Source of the DNA: Shouchella miscanthi
Lineage (GTDB): Bacteria; Bacillota; Bacilli; Bacillales; Bacillaceae_D
Direction of reading: 5' to 3'
Assembly (NCBI RefSeq): GCF_007725405.1
Contig: NZ_CP042163.1
Location: forward strand, 310,001-374,000
DNA: 64,000 nucleotides
Every line of letters starts with the position of its first letter. Positions within the stretch are counted from its first letter, which is position 1. Shown one piece after another: positions 1 through 7,861 of the stretch. The notes under the pieces are model-generated. The model saw nothing but the letters and a program-made list of their open reading frames with translations, was not told where the DNA came from and ran no database searches. A program made the translations under genes and the position numbers.

Positions 1-2
1 TT

Positions 3-632
3 GTAGCCGTGGACGCCCATTTATTGTCTTTTATACCTGATAATATGACTTCTGTAGAGGCGGCAGCTGTTCCTCTTGCAGGACTAACGGCATGGCAGTC
101 ACTCTTTACCTATGGCCATTTAACAAAAGGAGATCGAGTGTTAATTCACGCTGGCGCAGGTGGTGTCGGTCACCTGGCAATTCAACTAGCAAAACATGCA
201 GGGGCATACGTTTATACGACCGCTAGTAAAAAAAACCATGAGCTCGTTAAAAAATTAGGGGCTGATGAAGTGATTGATTATAAAACGGAATCGTTTGAAG
301 AGCGCTTATCCGAGCTAGATCTTGTTTTTGATACAGTTGGAGGAGATGTCCAGTTCAATAGCTACAAGGTGCTAAAAAAGAAAACCGGTCGACTTGTTAC
401 AATTGTGGGCGTACCAGACGAAAAGGAAGCCGCTAGGTACGATGTTAAAGCCCATGGTGTATGGCTAAAACCTGACGGTGAACAATTAAAACGGCTAGCA
501 GGCCTTATGGAAGAAAGCCAGCTAAAAGTGGTCATTCATGCGTCTTATCCTTTTGGGGAAAAAGGAATAAAAGACGCCCACTCTCTTAGTGAAACGGGCC
601 ATGTATCAGGAAAAATCGTCATTACGTTTTAA
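3..632 (+). CDS. NAD(P)-dependent quinone/alcohol oxidoreductase, 5'-truncated by window edge
   Basis: C-terminal part of a zinc-independent medium-chain dehydrogenase/reductase (quinone oxidoreductase type), a cytoplasmic NADPH-dependent reductase. The frame is open through the left edge (GTA-GCC-GTG at 3-11), so the catalytic N-terminal GroES-like domain lies outside the window. What remains is the Rossmann domain: the AAAVPLAGLTAWQSLF region that precedes the nucleotide site, then the glycine-rich AGAGGVGHLAIQLAKHAGA motif, and a C-terminal FGEKGIKDAHSLSETGHVSGKIVI segment typical of the family. The GTG at 9 is internal, not the start. A strong terminator follows directly, so it ends its own transcript. 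Substrate is not readable from sequence; the family assignment is secure. Confidence 0.85.
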   Translation, partial: VAVDAHLLSFIPDNMTSVEAAAVPLAGLTAWQSLFTYGHLTKGDRVLIHAGAGGVGHLAIQLAKHAGAYVYTTASKKNHELVKKLGADEVIDYKTESFEERLSELDLVFDTVGGDVQFNSYKVLKKKTGRLVTIVGVPDEKEAARYDVKAHGVWLKPDGEQLKRLAGLMEESQLKVVIHASYPFGEKGIKDAHSLSETGHVSGKIVITF

Positions 633-641
633 TGAAAGTGG

Positions 642-679
642 AGTTCTTCTTTCTCGCAAAGAAGGACTTTTTTTTATTT
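642..679 (+). terminator. Rho-independent terminator after the oxidoreductase
   Basis: Stem AGTTCTTCTTT / AAAGAAGGACT with loop CTCGC, followed by a run of eight T. It sits 10 bases after the stop codon of the oxidoreductase and separates it from the mur operon. Confidence 0.85.
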
Positions 680-720
680 TTTCTAACTGAAATAAAATTT
701 TATTTATAATGATTTAATAA

Positions 721-749
721 TTGACATATAATTTCAGTAGAATGATAAT
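721..749 (+). promoter_or_regulatory. Sigma-A promoter of the murQ operon
   Basis: TTGACA at 721-726, a 17-bp spacer and GATAAT at 744-749: a near-consensus vegetative promoter about 100 bases before murQ. The long leader between it and the gene contains a small dyad (800-811), which may be an operator. Confidence 0.65.
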
Positions 750-799
750 AAGAGTAGGTAACAAGCTTTTAATGGACTCCTTTCAACTTTTCATGTGAA

Positions 800-811
800 T
801 AACGTTCGTTA
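800..811. promoter_or_regulatory. Short dyad in murQ leader, possible operator
   Basis: Inverted repeat TAACG-TT-CGTTA, about 50 bases downstream of the -10 box and 45 bases before the murQ start. MurR-type (RpiR family) repressors control mur operons in relatives, but no murR lies here, so the binding protein is unknown. It is short and could be chance. Confidence 0.25.
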
Positions 812-855
812 AAAGTGTTTTGGCTTATTAGGAACTAGAGTGAAGGATGTGAGCA

Positions 856-1749
856 GTGTTGTTAGACAAATTACAGACGGAACTACGAAACATTCGTTCC
901 ATGAATCTCGACGAAATGAATCGCTACGATATTCTCAAGTTAATGAATGAAGAAGATGCGACAGTGCCAACAGCAATTGAACGCGCACTTGAAGAAATTG
1001 AAGCAGCGACAACCCTTGTCATTGATTCCCTTTCTTCTGGTGGCAGGCTTATTTATGCTGGTGCGGGAACATCTGGACGTTTAGGCGTGCTAGATGCAGT
1101 TGAGTGCACACCAACATTTGATATGCCGGCAGAGCGGGTGTTAGGTCTTATAGCAGGAGGAGAGGGTGCTTTTTTAAAAGCAGTTGAAGGAGCTGAAGAC
1201 GAGCGTATTCTTGGTGCGAATGAATGTAAGCGCATTAATGTATCCGAGAAAGATACTATTATTGCGTTAGCAGCAAGTGGGCGCACCCCTTATGCAATTG
1301 GTGTATTAGAGGAAGCAAACAAAAGGGGCGCTCATACGGTAGCGATTAGTTGTAATCGTCATGCAGAAATGAGTCCCTATGCAGATGTTGCGATAGAACT
1401 GGAAACGGGTCCAGAAGTACTGACTGGCTCAACCCGCTTAAAAGCAGGAACGGCGCAAAAGCTTGTATTAAACATGATTTCGACGGTTTCCATGATTGGT
1501 ATTGGCAAAGTGTATCAAAATTTAATGGTAGATGTTCAGCCGACGAATGCAAAGCTTGTTGAACGCTCAAAACGAATTGTCATGGAAGCAACCGATGCGA
1601 ATGCAGGAGATGCCGAACGTGCTTTACAAGAAGCGGATGGTCATGTGAAAACGGCGATCGTCATGCTACTGTTAGACTGCACTGGACACGAGGCAAAAGC
1701 GAAATTAGAAAAGGCGAATGGGTTTATTCGAAAAGCAGTGAATTCATAA
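856..1749 (+). CDS. murQ: N-acetylmuramic acid 6-phosphate etherase
   Basis: MurQ cleaves the lactyl ether of MurNAc-6-phosphate to give GlcNAc-6-phosphate and D-lactate in cell-wall recycling. The 297-residue protein has a SIS sugar-phosphate isomerase fold with the family signature AGAGTSGRLGVLDAVECTPTF (about residues 67-87) and a second conserved block around LTGSTRLKAGTAQK. The start is GTG at 856, seven bases after AGGATG; the next codon, TTG, is a less likely alternative. It is the first gene of an operon with the MurNAc PTS permease, 16 bases downstream, and a 6-phosphomuramidase. Length matches the family (about 300). Function is secure from both motif and context. Confidence 0.95.
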   Translation: MLLDKLQTELRNIRSMNLDEMNRYDILKLMNEEDATVPTAIERALEEIEAATTLVIDSLSSGGRLIYAGAGTSGRLGVLDAVECTPTFDMPAERVLGLIAGGEGAFLKAVEGAEDERILGANECKRINVSEKDTIIALAASGRTPYAIGVLEEANKRGAHTVAISCNRHAEMSPYADVAIELETGPEVLTGSTRLKAGTAQKLVLNMISTVSMIGIGKVYQNLMVDVQPTNAKLVERSKRIVMEATDANAGDAERALQEADGHVKTAIVMLLLDCTGHEAKAKLEKANGFIRKAVNS

Positions 1750-1765
1750 GAGGAAGGTGAAGTGC

Positions 1766-3121
1766 ATGAACAAAGACCAACAAATGGCCTCAGCTATTTT
1801 AAAGCATGTTGGTGGAAAAGAGAATGTTGACAACCTCACGAACTGCATGACAAGAGTACGTATTAGGGCAAAAGACGACACGGCGGTGGATAAGGAAGGC
1901 TTAAAAAAAATTGATGGGGTTATGGGTGTAGTAGAAGACGATACATGGCAAATTGTCGTCGGCCCAGGAACGGTGAATGTCGTCACAGCAGAAATTCAAA
2001 AGCTTATAGGTGAAGATAACGAGTTATCATTTGAAGAAAAAAATGCCAGGGATGCTGCAGCTCGAAAAGAACGAAATAAAACACCGTTTAAGCAGTTTTT
2101 AAGACGACTCGGAAATATCTTTATTCCGCTTATTCCTGGTTTAGTTGCGTCAGGTATTATAAATGGCGTCGCACAATTCTTAATTAACTATGGGTTGAGA
2201 ACGGAAGATCACACTTGGCTCCTGTTGATGACGATTCTTGGCGGCGGCTTGTTCATGTATCTAGCGATTTTAGTAGGTTGGAATACAGCAAAAGAATTTG
2301 GTGGAACACCGGTTTTAGGGGCCATCGCAGGTATGTTTATTTTTAATCCGGCTCTTGAGCAGGTAACGATTTTTGGTGAGCAGCTTCAGCCTGGACGTGG
2401 TGGACTGTTTGGCGTTATTTTCGCTGCATGGCTAATGGTCTTCTTTGAACGAACCATTCGGAAGGTTATGCCAAGATCAATCGATATCATATTTACATCT
2501 CTATTTACAGTATTAATCGTAGGAGCGCTTTCTATTTACGCTGTCATGCCTGTAGCAGGTGTGTTAGCAGAAGGCATTACATCAGGTATCAATTCGGTCT
2601 TATCAATTGGAGGCCCACTTGCAGGAGCAGTAATGGCAGGTTTCTTCTTACCGCTTGTAATGGTTGGGCTTCATCACGGCTTAACGCCTATTCATTTAGA
2701 GCTCATTAACACGTTTAATTTTACAACATTACTACCTATTCTAGCGATGGCAGGAGCAGGTCAAGTTGGTGCTGCTATTGCGATCTTTATTAAAACGAAA
2801 AACCAACGTTTACGCACTATTATTAAAGGTGGTTTGCCTGTAGGGTTTTTAGGAATAGGTGAACCGTTATTATATGGCGTAACCCTTCCTTTAGGACGAC
2901 CGTTTATAACAGCGAGTATGGGAGCTGCTGTCGGTGGAGCCATACAAGCATCGTTTGGAACAGGGGCGCTAGGGATTGGTGTTTCAGGCCTATCGCTGAC
3001 GCCACTCATTGCGGAAGGGAATTACGTGCAATATTTAATTGGAATTGCTGTAGCGTATTCATTAGGCTTTCTATTTACGTACTTGTTCGGCTTCAAAGAA
3101 GAAATGGCTAAAGGAATCTAG
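1766..3121 (+). CDS. murP: MurNAc-specific PTS transporter, EIIBC
   Basis: Integral membrane PTS permease that imports and phosphorylates N-acetylmuramic acid or MurNAc-containing disaccharides. The N-terminal EIIB domain (residues 1-85) shows the phosphocysteine motif NLTNCMTRVR (Cys27). The EIIC domain (about 105-450) has around ten hydrophobic helices, the LHHGLTPIHLELINTF block and the GEPLLYGVTLPLGRPF loop typical of glucose-superfamily EIIC. The ATG at 1766 is preferred because it lies 6 bases after AGGAAGGTGA; an in-frame GTG at 1757 overlaps that ribosome site. No EIIA domain is fused, so a general EIIA must serve it. Its place between murQ and mupG sets the substrate; by sequence alone a sucrose/trehalose-type EII could not be excluded. 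Confidence 0.9.
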   Translation: MNKDQQMASAILKHVGGKENVDNLTNCMTRVRIRAKDDTAVDKEGLKKIDGVMGVVEDDTWQIVVGPGTVNVVTAEIQKLIGEDNELSFEEKNARDAAARKERNKTPFKQFLRRLGNIFIPLIPGLVASGIINGVAQFLINYGLRTEDHTWLLLMTILGGGLFMYLAILVGWNTAKEFGGTPVLGAIAGMFIFNPALEQVTIFGEQLQPGRGGLFGVIFAAWLMVFFERTIRKVMPRSIDIIFTSLFTVLIVGALSIYAVMPVAGVLAEGITSGINSVLSIGGPLAGAVMAGFFLPLVMVGLHHGLTPIHLELINTFNFTTLLPILAMAGAGQVGAAIAIFIKTKNQRLRTIIKGGLPVGFLGIGEPLLYGVTLPLGRPFITASMGAAVGGAIQASFGTGALGIGVSGLSLTPLIAEGNYVQYLIGIAVAYSLGFLFTYLFGFKEEMAKGI

Positions 3122-3135
3122 GAGTGTGAGCAATC

Positions 3136-4191
3136 ATGAAACTCGGTGCATCGGTTTATCTTCATGTACCAATTGAAGAACAGCTACCCTATTTAGAAAA
3201 AATCAATGAATATGGTTTTCAAACACTCTTTACATCCCTTCATATTCCAGAAGACGATGTCAGTCTATATGCCGAGCGCTTGAAACGGCTAGGTCGTTTT
3301 GCAGAAGAGAAGGGGATGGCACTTGTATGCGATGTATCCCCTCAGTCAATGGCTCATCTACAACTAACTTGGGAAAATGCTAGTCTTTTACGAGATTGGG
3401 GTGTAACCGGATTGCGAATCGATTATGGTATGGAGGCAGAAATTGTTGCTGATATCTCCAGATCCTTAGCGATTATTGTCAACGCAAGCACCGTAAAGGC
3501 GGAAGACATTGCAGCATTAAAGCAAGCAGGGGTGTCGTTTGACCACATTGAGGGATGGCATAATTTTTATCCTCGTCCAGAAACTGGGTTAGGTCGAGAG
3601 AATTTCAACAACATGAATGAGCGCTTACAACAGGCGGGCTTTAAGCGAATGGCGTTTATTCCTGGCGATGGAAAGCGAGGACCACTCTATGAGGGACTGC
3701 CAACGTTAGAAGCGCATCGCCGTTGGAGTCCATTTGCCGCTTGGCTTGATTTATATAGCCATAAAGCCGTAGATACGGTAATCGTCGGTGACCCTCAATT
3801 AAATGAGAGTAGTTTACAACAGTTAGCGGTTTTTCAACAGCAAGGCGTTATTTTATTGCGAGCAAAAGCGTATGTGGACGTTCCTCCTATCATTGATAAA
3901 CATTGTAATCGACCCGACGAAGCAAGAGATGTTATTCGTTCAGTCCAATCACGAGGAATGGCTCAACAAACGAAACAAAAGGTTAAACCAAACCAAACCA
4001 TTGAGCGTTTGGTTGGTTCAATAACCATGGATAATGAACGGTACGGACGCTATCAAGGAGAAATTCAACTAACAAAGCGGGATTTACAAGCCGATGCGAA
4101 AGTGAATGTTATTGGTAGAGTGATTGAAGAAGATCGTCCTTTACTGAACTACCTAAAGGCCAATCAACCGTTTTGTATTAAATGGATCTAG
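3136..4191 (+). CDS. mupG: 6-phospho-N-acetylmuramidase (MupG/DUF871 family)
   Basis: DUF871-family protein of 351 residues, the length of the characterised Staphylococcus aureus MupG, which hydrolyses MurNAc-6P-GlcNAc inside the cell after PTS uptake. The N-terminal TIM barrel (about 1-230) begins with MKLGASVYLHVP and includes conserved YGFQTLFTSLHIPEDD and GWHNFYPRPETGLG blocks; the C-terminal part is a smaller beta-rich domain. It starts 14 bases after murP with a ribosome site GGAGTG. The order murQ-murP-mupG differs from staphylococci and lacks murR. This means the operon can take up the phosphorylated disaccharide, split it and degrade the MurNAc-6P half. Family identity is sure; enzymatic role is by homology. 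Confidence 0.88.
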   Translation: MKLGASVYLHVPIEEQLPYLEKINEYGFQTLFTSLHIPEDDVSLYAERLKRLGRFAEEKGMALVCDVSPQSMAHLQLTWENASLLRDWGVTGLRIDYGMEAEIVADISRSLAIIVNASTVKAEDIAALKQAGVSFDHIEGWHNFYPRPETGLGRENFNNMNERLQQAGFKRMAFIPGDGKRGPLYEGLPTLEAHRRWSPFAAWLDLYSHKAVDTVIVGDPQLNESSLQQLAVFQQQGVILLRAKAYVDVPPIIDKHCNRPDEARDVIRSVQSRGMAQQTKQKVKPNQTIERLVGSITMDNERYGRYQGEIQLTKRDLQADAKVNVIGRVIEEDRPLLNYLKANQPFCIKWI

Positions 4192-4204
4192 CATGTGATG
4201 AAAG

Positions 4205-4240
4205 CCGGGCATAGAAAGAAGTATGCCCGGTTTATTTTTT
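4205..4240 (+). terminator. Terminator of the mur operon
   Basis: Perfect stem CCGGGCATA / TATGCCCGG with loop GAAAGAAG and a T-rich tail, 13 bases after the mupG stop. Confidence 0.9.
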
Positions 4241-4307
4241 ATGACCAATTGCAACTTTTCAATCCATTGCACCGTATAATAGAATAGAAGAAAAGGGGGA
4301 GCGAGTA

Positions 4308-6731
4308 ATGAATAGAAGGAAACAACGTATCATGTTAATCTTTGTTGTACTCTGTCTCGTATTCATGTTTCCGATGCAGGCGTTTGCGAGTGTTACCGTT
4401 GACGATGAAGCAAATTTCTTTTCTGCTGAGGAGATTGCTGCTATTGAAGCAGCCGCAAACGATACATACTTTAATTATTATGTCACTACAGTAGAAGGTA
4501 CGAATGGGCAATCTCCTTCAAACGCGGCACTAGAGGTCATTGAACGTGTCGGTAGTGAAGGCTATCACTATTCCATTTTTATTGACGCAGAGGCAAGTGA
4601 AGTGTATTTAAACTACATACCTAATGGAGAAGCGGAGTCTGTTATTGGCAATGAGCGAAATGCCGTGCAAATTATTGATAATGAGTTCTTGCCAGCGGCT
4701 TCTACAGGAGAATACGGTCAGGGCGTTATAAATATAATGGATCATCTTGAAAGAGAGCGAACGAGTGGGACAGTTGCTGCGTTTTTATTTGTTGGAGCCT
4801 TAGGGATTGCCCTTATCGTTTCGTTGTTTTACCTACGAGCACAGAAGAAAAAGCGTCTAGCGCATGTTCACTCTCTTCTTGACCGACAAAAGCGAATTTT
4901 AGCAGATGTTTTAAAGCCTTATCACGAAGCAAAAGAGCGTGTGGAGCTTTCTCGTGGTAATACGCAGCAATTGTTTATTGACAAACAAGAAGAGCTTTTT
5001 GCGATTTTAACAAACGCTCAAGAACAAGAACAGGAACTAAAAACATGGCTTGACGGAGCTGGTAAGAAAAAGAAAAATGACGTTTTACAAGCAACAGTTG
5101 ATTTCACGAACAGCATTACTGCTCAAGAAGAACAACTTGAAACGAAAAAAGAACAATTAAAAGAAATGTTCGATCAGGAGCTGAAAATTTCAGGGTTAAT
5201 CAAAGCGATTGAAGAGAAAGTAACAGGTATAAGAGACACGCTTGAAGAGATGAAGCGCAAAACAAATCTTCCGTATACGTACTTGGAAAGTGATATCCAA
5301 GCGGCAGAAGAAAAAATGGCGGAAATGTCGGCAGCTGATGATTCACTTGACTATCTGTATGCTGCGCAATTAGCAGAGGCAGCCGAGGAGGCATGTGCGA
5401 CAGCAGAAACACATGTTGACCAAATTAAGACGCTTTTAGCGAAAGAAGCTGAATTGATCGAACGAATTGACAAGCAAGGTAGAGAGATTGATCAAATTGT
5501 AGAGCGAGAGCAATTACGCTTAAAAGAGGAAGACCCTCACGCATTATTAGAAGCTGCTCGACAATCCCATTCTCAGCTACACCATGCAATAGAGGTCGGA
5601 AACGCGAAAGAAGCGATCCACATCTACGATTCAATGGATGCAGCAATTAACGATGCGCTTCAGCGAGTAAAGCAGTTACTTGTGTACCGAGATGAAACAA
5701 AAAGAGAACTAAGCGAATTACAGGAGAGTATGCGGGCCATTCGACTTGATCCAGAATCGTTTCGCATTCAAATGGATAAAGTGCGTCATACGTATCACTC
5801 CTCCCATTGGCATTCGATAGAATCCGATTATCATGAGGCAACCAATTTGTATGATCGTATGCTCCATACGATGAATGACGTTGACAAGATGCTTCAGCTC
5901 GACAGCCAAGAATATAAAAAGGCCAATCAAACCATGCAGGACTTATTGGCACAATATAAAACATTAACCGAATTACATGGGCAAAGCTTCTATCTATTTG
6001 ACCGGTTAGAACAGCAGAAACAATCTCTATATAGAGAAGCGAGAGCGATGAATGATGATATTCAATCATTGGAGCATCAGCTTCACCACCATCGACTTCG
6101 GTTTAACAGTCATCGCATAGAAGAATTGTATCGTTCTGTGACGAATGCTATTCGCTTATTAGACGTTACGCCAATCCAGTTATTTTCCGTAGAAGATGAA
6201 TTAGAGCACGTAAAGCAAGAGTTTCCTTATGTCCAAAAAGAAGTGCAATCGTTTATTCAAGATAAAGAGCGATTGGAGCGAGAGTGGCGAGATGTCTCTT
6301 CTTCCTATCAGCATATGTCCCGAAAGCTAGGTTTGAATTTTAGCCAGTCGACGTTCAAAAGGCGCTATGATGAATCTGCTCGACAAGTGGACTATTTGAT
6401 TACGGAGGGACAATTTGCAAGTGCTAAACGAGAGATTGATTTAACACGGAGATTAGTAGATGAAATGCGTGATGAAGAACGAAGAATGGCAAGGAAAGCT
6501 GCTCAAACAGCAGCAGTACTTCATACAGTAAACCGAAACAATAACCGTGGCTCACGAGGAGGAGGTTCAGGCGGTTCACGCGGGGGTGGTTTTGGAGGTT
6601 CCGGAGGCTCGCGAGGAGGCGGCTTTGGAGGTTCCGGTGGCTCAGGCGGTTCGCGAGGAGGCGGTCGAAGTATGGGCGGCCGCGGAGGTGGATCCAGCTT
6701 CCGAGGAAAAGGTGGCGGACGAAAGTTTTAG
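4308..6731 (+). CDS. Membrane-anchored TPM-like/coiled-coil protein with Gly-rich tail
   Basis: 807 residues with an unusual layout. A signal peptide (1-27, MFPMQAFAS) is followed by an extracellular TPM-like domain (about 30-150; VDDEANFFSAEEIAAIEAAA, IFIDAEASEVYLNYI). A membrane segment lies at about 154-176 (VAAFLFVGALGIALIVSLFYL) and ends in RAQKKKR, which points the rest inwards. Then come nearly 550 residues of charged coiled coil, reminiscent of EzrA-type spectrin-like repeats, and a C-terminal tail of GGSRGGGFGG repeats (about 747-807), as in YgcG-type TPM proteins. RBS AAGGGGGAGCGAGTA precedes ATG 4308. It is monocistronic with a terminator on each side. No function is known to me; a structural role at the membrane or division site is inference from architecture only. 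Confidence 0.7.
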   Translation: MNRRKQRIMLIFVVLCLVFMFPMQAFASVTVDDEANFFSAEEIAAIEAAANDTYFNYYVTTVEGTNGQSPSNAALEVIERVGSEGYHYSIFIDAEASEVYLNYIPNGEAESVIGNERNAVQIIDNEFLPAASTGEYGQGVINIMDHLERERTSGTVAAFLFVGALGIALIVSLFYLRAQKKKRLAHVHSLLDRQKRILADVLKPYHEAKERVELSRGNTQQLFIDKQEELFAILTNAQEQEQELKTWLDGAGKKKKNDVLQATVDFTNSITAQEEQLETKKEQLKEMFDQELKISGLIKAIEEKVTGIRDTLEEMKRKTNLPYTYLESDIQAAEEKMAEMSAADDSLDYLYAAQLAEAAEEACATAETHVDQIKTLLAKEAELIERIDKQGREIDQIVEREQLRLKEEDPHALLEAARQSHSQLHHAIEVGNAKEAIHIYDSMDAAINDALQRVKQLLVYRDETKRELSELQESMRAIRLDPESFRIQMDKVRHTYHSSHWHSIESDYHEATNLYDRMLHTMNDVDKMLQLDSQEYKKANQTMQDLLAQYKTLTELHGQSFYLFDRLEQQKQSLYREARAMNDDIQSLEHQLHHHRLRFNSHRIEELYRSVTNAIRLLDVTPIQLFSVEDELEHVKQEFPYVQKEVQSFIQDKERLEREWRDVSSSYQHMSRKLGLNFSQSTFKRRYDESARQVDYLITEGQFASAKREIDLTRRLVDEMRDEERRMARKAAQTAAVLHTVNRNNNRGSRGGGSGGSRGGGFGGSGGSRGGGFGGSGGSGGSRGGGRSMGGRGGGSSFRGKGGGRKF

Positions 6732-6733
6732 AT

Positions 6734-6760
6734 GAGGCTTACTCCTAAGCCTCTTTTTTT
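6734..6760 (+). terminator. Terminator after coiled-coil gene
   Basis: Stem GAGGCTTA / TAAGCCTC, loop CTCC, then seven T; begins three bases after the stop codon. Confidence 0.9.
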
Positions 6761-6825
6761 AGTATGTACCAATAAGTCTGGTATGATCTGGATAAGTATA
6801 GTTTAAGAAAGAAGGCGAGCGCTCA

Positions 6826-7119
6826 ATGAAGATTGTCATAAGCGATCCAGCGGCAAAATGGTTTAAAGAAGACTTTTCGATGGGGAAAAACGATAAGATT
6901 AAATTCTTTTCGAAAGTGTATGGTTCTAGTCCTGTACAAGAAAACTTTGCCCTAGGTTTTACAGCAGAGGATGCACCAAATAAAATGGCTGTAAAAACGG
7001 AGAGGAATGGCGTTGAATTTTTTGTTGAAGAAGAAGATGTCTGGTTCTTCGACGGGCACGATCTGTATGTTGATTATGATGAAAAAGAAGATGAGTTACT
7101 TTTTGATTATAAGAAATAG
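6826..7119 (+). CDS. yneR: HesB/YadR/YfhF-family protein (YneR-like)
   Basis: Small acidic cytoplasmic protein of 97 residues with the compact beta fold of the HesB/IscA-like family. The opening MKIVISDPAAKWFKEDFSM, the central SSPVQENFALGF and the FFVEEEDVWFFDGHDLYVDYDE block match the Bacillus YneR branch. It contains no cysteine, so unlike true A-type carriers it cannot hold an Fe-S cluster through Cys ligands, and its role is unknown. Start ATG 6826 follows GAAGGCGAGCGCTCA. It stands alone between a terminator and the Nudix gene, which starts 75 bases later with its own strong ribosome site. Confidence 0.8.
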   Translation: MKIVISDPAAKWFKEDFSMGKNDKIKFFSKVYGSSPVQENFALGFTAEDAPNKMAVKTERNGVEFFVEEEDVWFFDGHDLYVDYDEKEDELLFDYKK

Positions 7120-7194
7120 AACCTACCTAAAACAAGCTAGCTCCTAACAATACGATTAGAGATCAAACACTTCAGGTTCTTAAAGGAGGAGAAA

Positions 7195-7641
7195 ATGGCA
7201 GATTATATTAAAGAGATGCGAGCATTAATTGGGCGACGACCATTTATTCTCGTTGGCGCAACCATTCTGGTCTATAATCGTGCAGGGGAAATCTTGCTAC
7301 AACATCGGAAAGATACGGATGAATGGGGATTGCCCGGTGGGGTCATGGAACTTGGGGAAAGTTTTGAAGAAACGGCAGCAAGGGAGTTATGGGAAGAGAC
7401 AGGCTTGCAGGCGAAAGCTTTCACATTCGTCGATTTAGTTTCAGGTAAAGACTATTACTTTCAATATCCCAACGGTGATGAAACCTATAATGTAAGCGCG
7501 GTTTACCGAGCTGAGGAAGCGTTCGGAACATTAGGTGGTAGTGATGGCGAGAGCTTAGCGCTTGCATACTTCCCTAAGGAAGATTTACCAGCAAAAATGG
7601 ATTCGCGTGCAGTTCTTATCTTAAAAAAGCAACTGAAATAA
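7195..7641 (+). CDS. Nudix hydrolase
   Basis: 148-residue Nudix-fold pyrophosphohydrolase. The Nudix box is complete: G-x5-E-x7-R-E-L-W-E-E-T-G-L, beginning at GVMELGE (about residue 52), with all Mg-binding glutamates. The N-terminal helix MADYIKEMRALIGRRPFILVGATILV is typical of the Bacillus group acting on nucleoside diphosphate derivatives or damaged nucleotides; the substrate cannot be told from sequence. Start ATG 7195 follows AAAGGAGGAGAAA. No terminator of good quality follows; a weak AGCAG...CTGCT pair with a T run lies at about 7725-7769. Confidence 0.9.
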   Translation: MADYIKEMRALIGRRPFILVGATILVYNRAGEILLQHRKDTDEWGLPGGVMELGESFEETAARELWEETGLQAKAFTFVDLVSGKDYYFQYPNGDETYNVSAVYRAEEAFGTLGGSDGESLALAYFPKEDLPAKMDSRAVLILKKQLK

Positions 7642-7789
7642 ATAAGGATAAGTGAACAAAGCGATCCGTACCTGTTTGTGACAAAATCTATCGTCACGAC
7701 TAAGGCAACCATAAATAATGACTAGAGCAGGCTAACGCTACTATACGAGTGTAAACTGCTTTTTTTTTCGTCTTTGTTTCGTTTAGGGA

Positions 7790-7838
7790 TTGCTATTCTT
7801 TAAGGGAGTAGTATAATCGTAAATGAGTATCATTATCA
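7790..7838 (+). promoter_or_regulatory. Promoter with Fur box for siderophore uptake genes
   Basis: -35 TTGCTA (7790-7795), 16-bp spacer, -10 TATAAT (7812-7817), then TGAGTATCATTATCA at 7824-7838. This matches the Bacillus 7-1-7 Fur box TGATAATNATTATCA at 13 of 15 positions. The box covers the transcription start region, so iron-bound Fur would block initiation: iron-starvation induction. Confidence 0.75.
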
Positions 7839-7861
7839 TTTGGTTTATGGGGGAGAATAGA

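Noticed and set aside
5647-6069. 140-codon minus-strand frame inside the coiled-coil gene
   Set aside because: Antisense to a long, clearly coding frame; no ribosome site; the residues look like reverse-complement of charged helices.
6547-6735. 62-codon plus-strand frame in the 3' end of the coiled-coil gene
   Set aside because: Out-of-frame reading of the Gly-rich repeat, giving E/V/A-rich pseudo-repeats; no ribosome site.
7823-7861. Upstream ATG start for the siderophore-binding protein
   Set aside because: It lies inside the Fur box and has no ribosome site; TTG 7862 has one and gives a normal lipoprotein signal.
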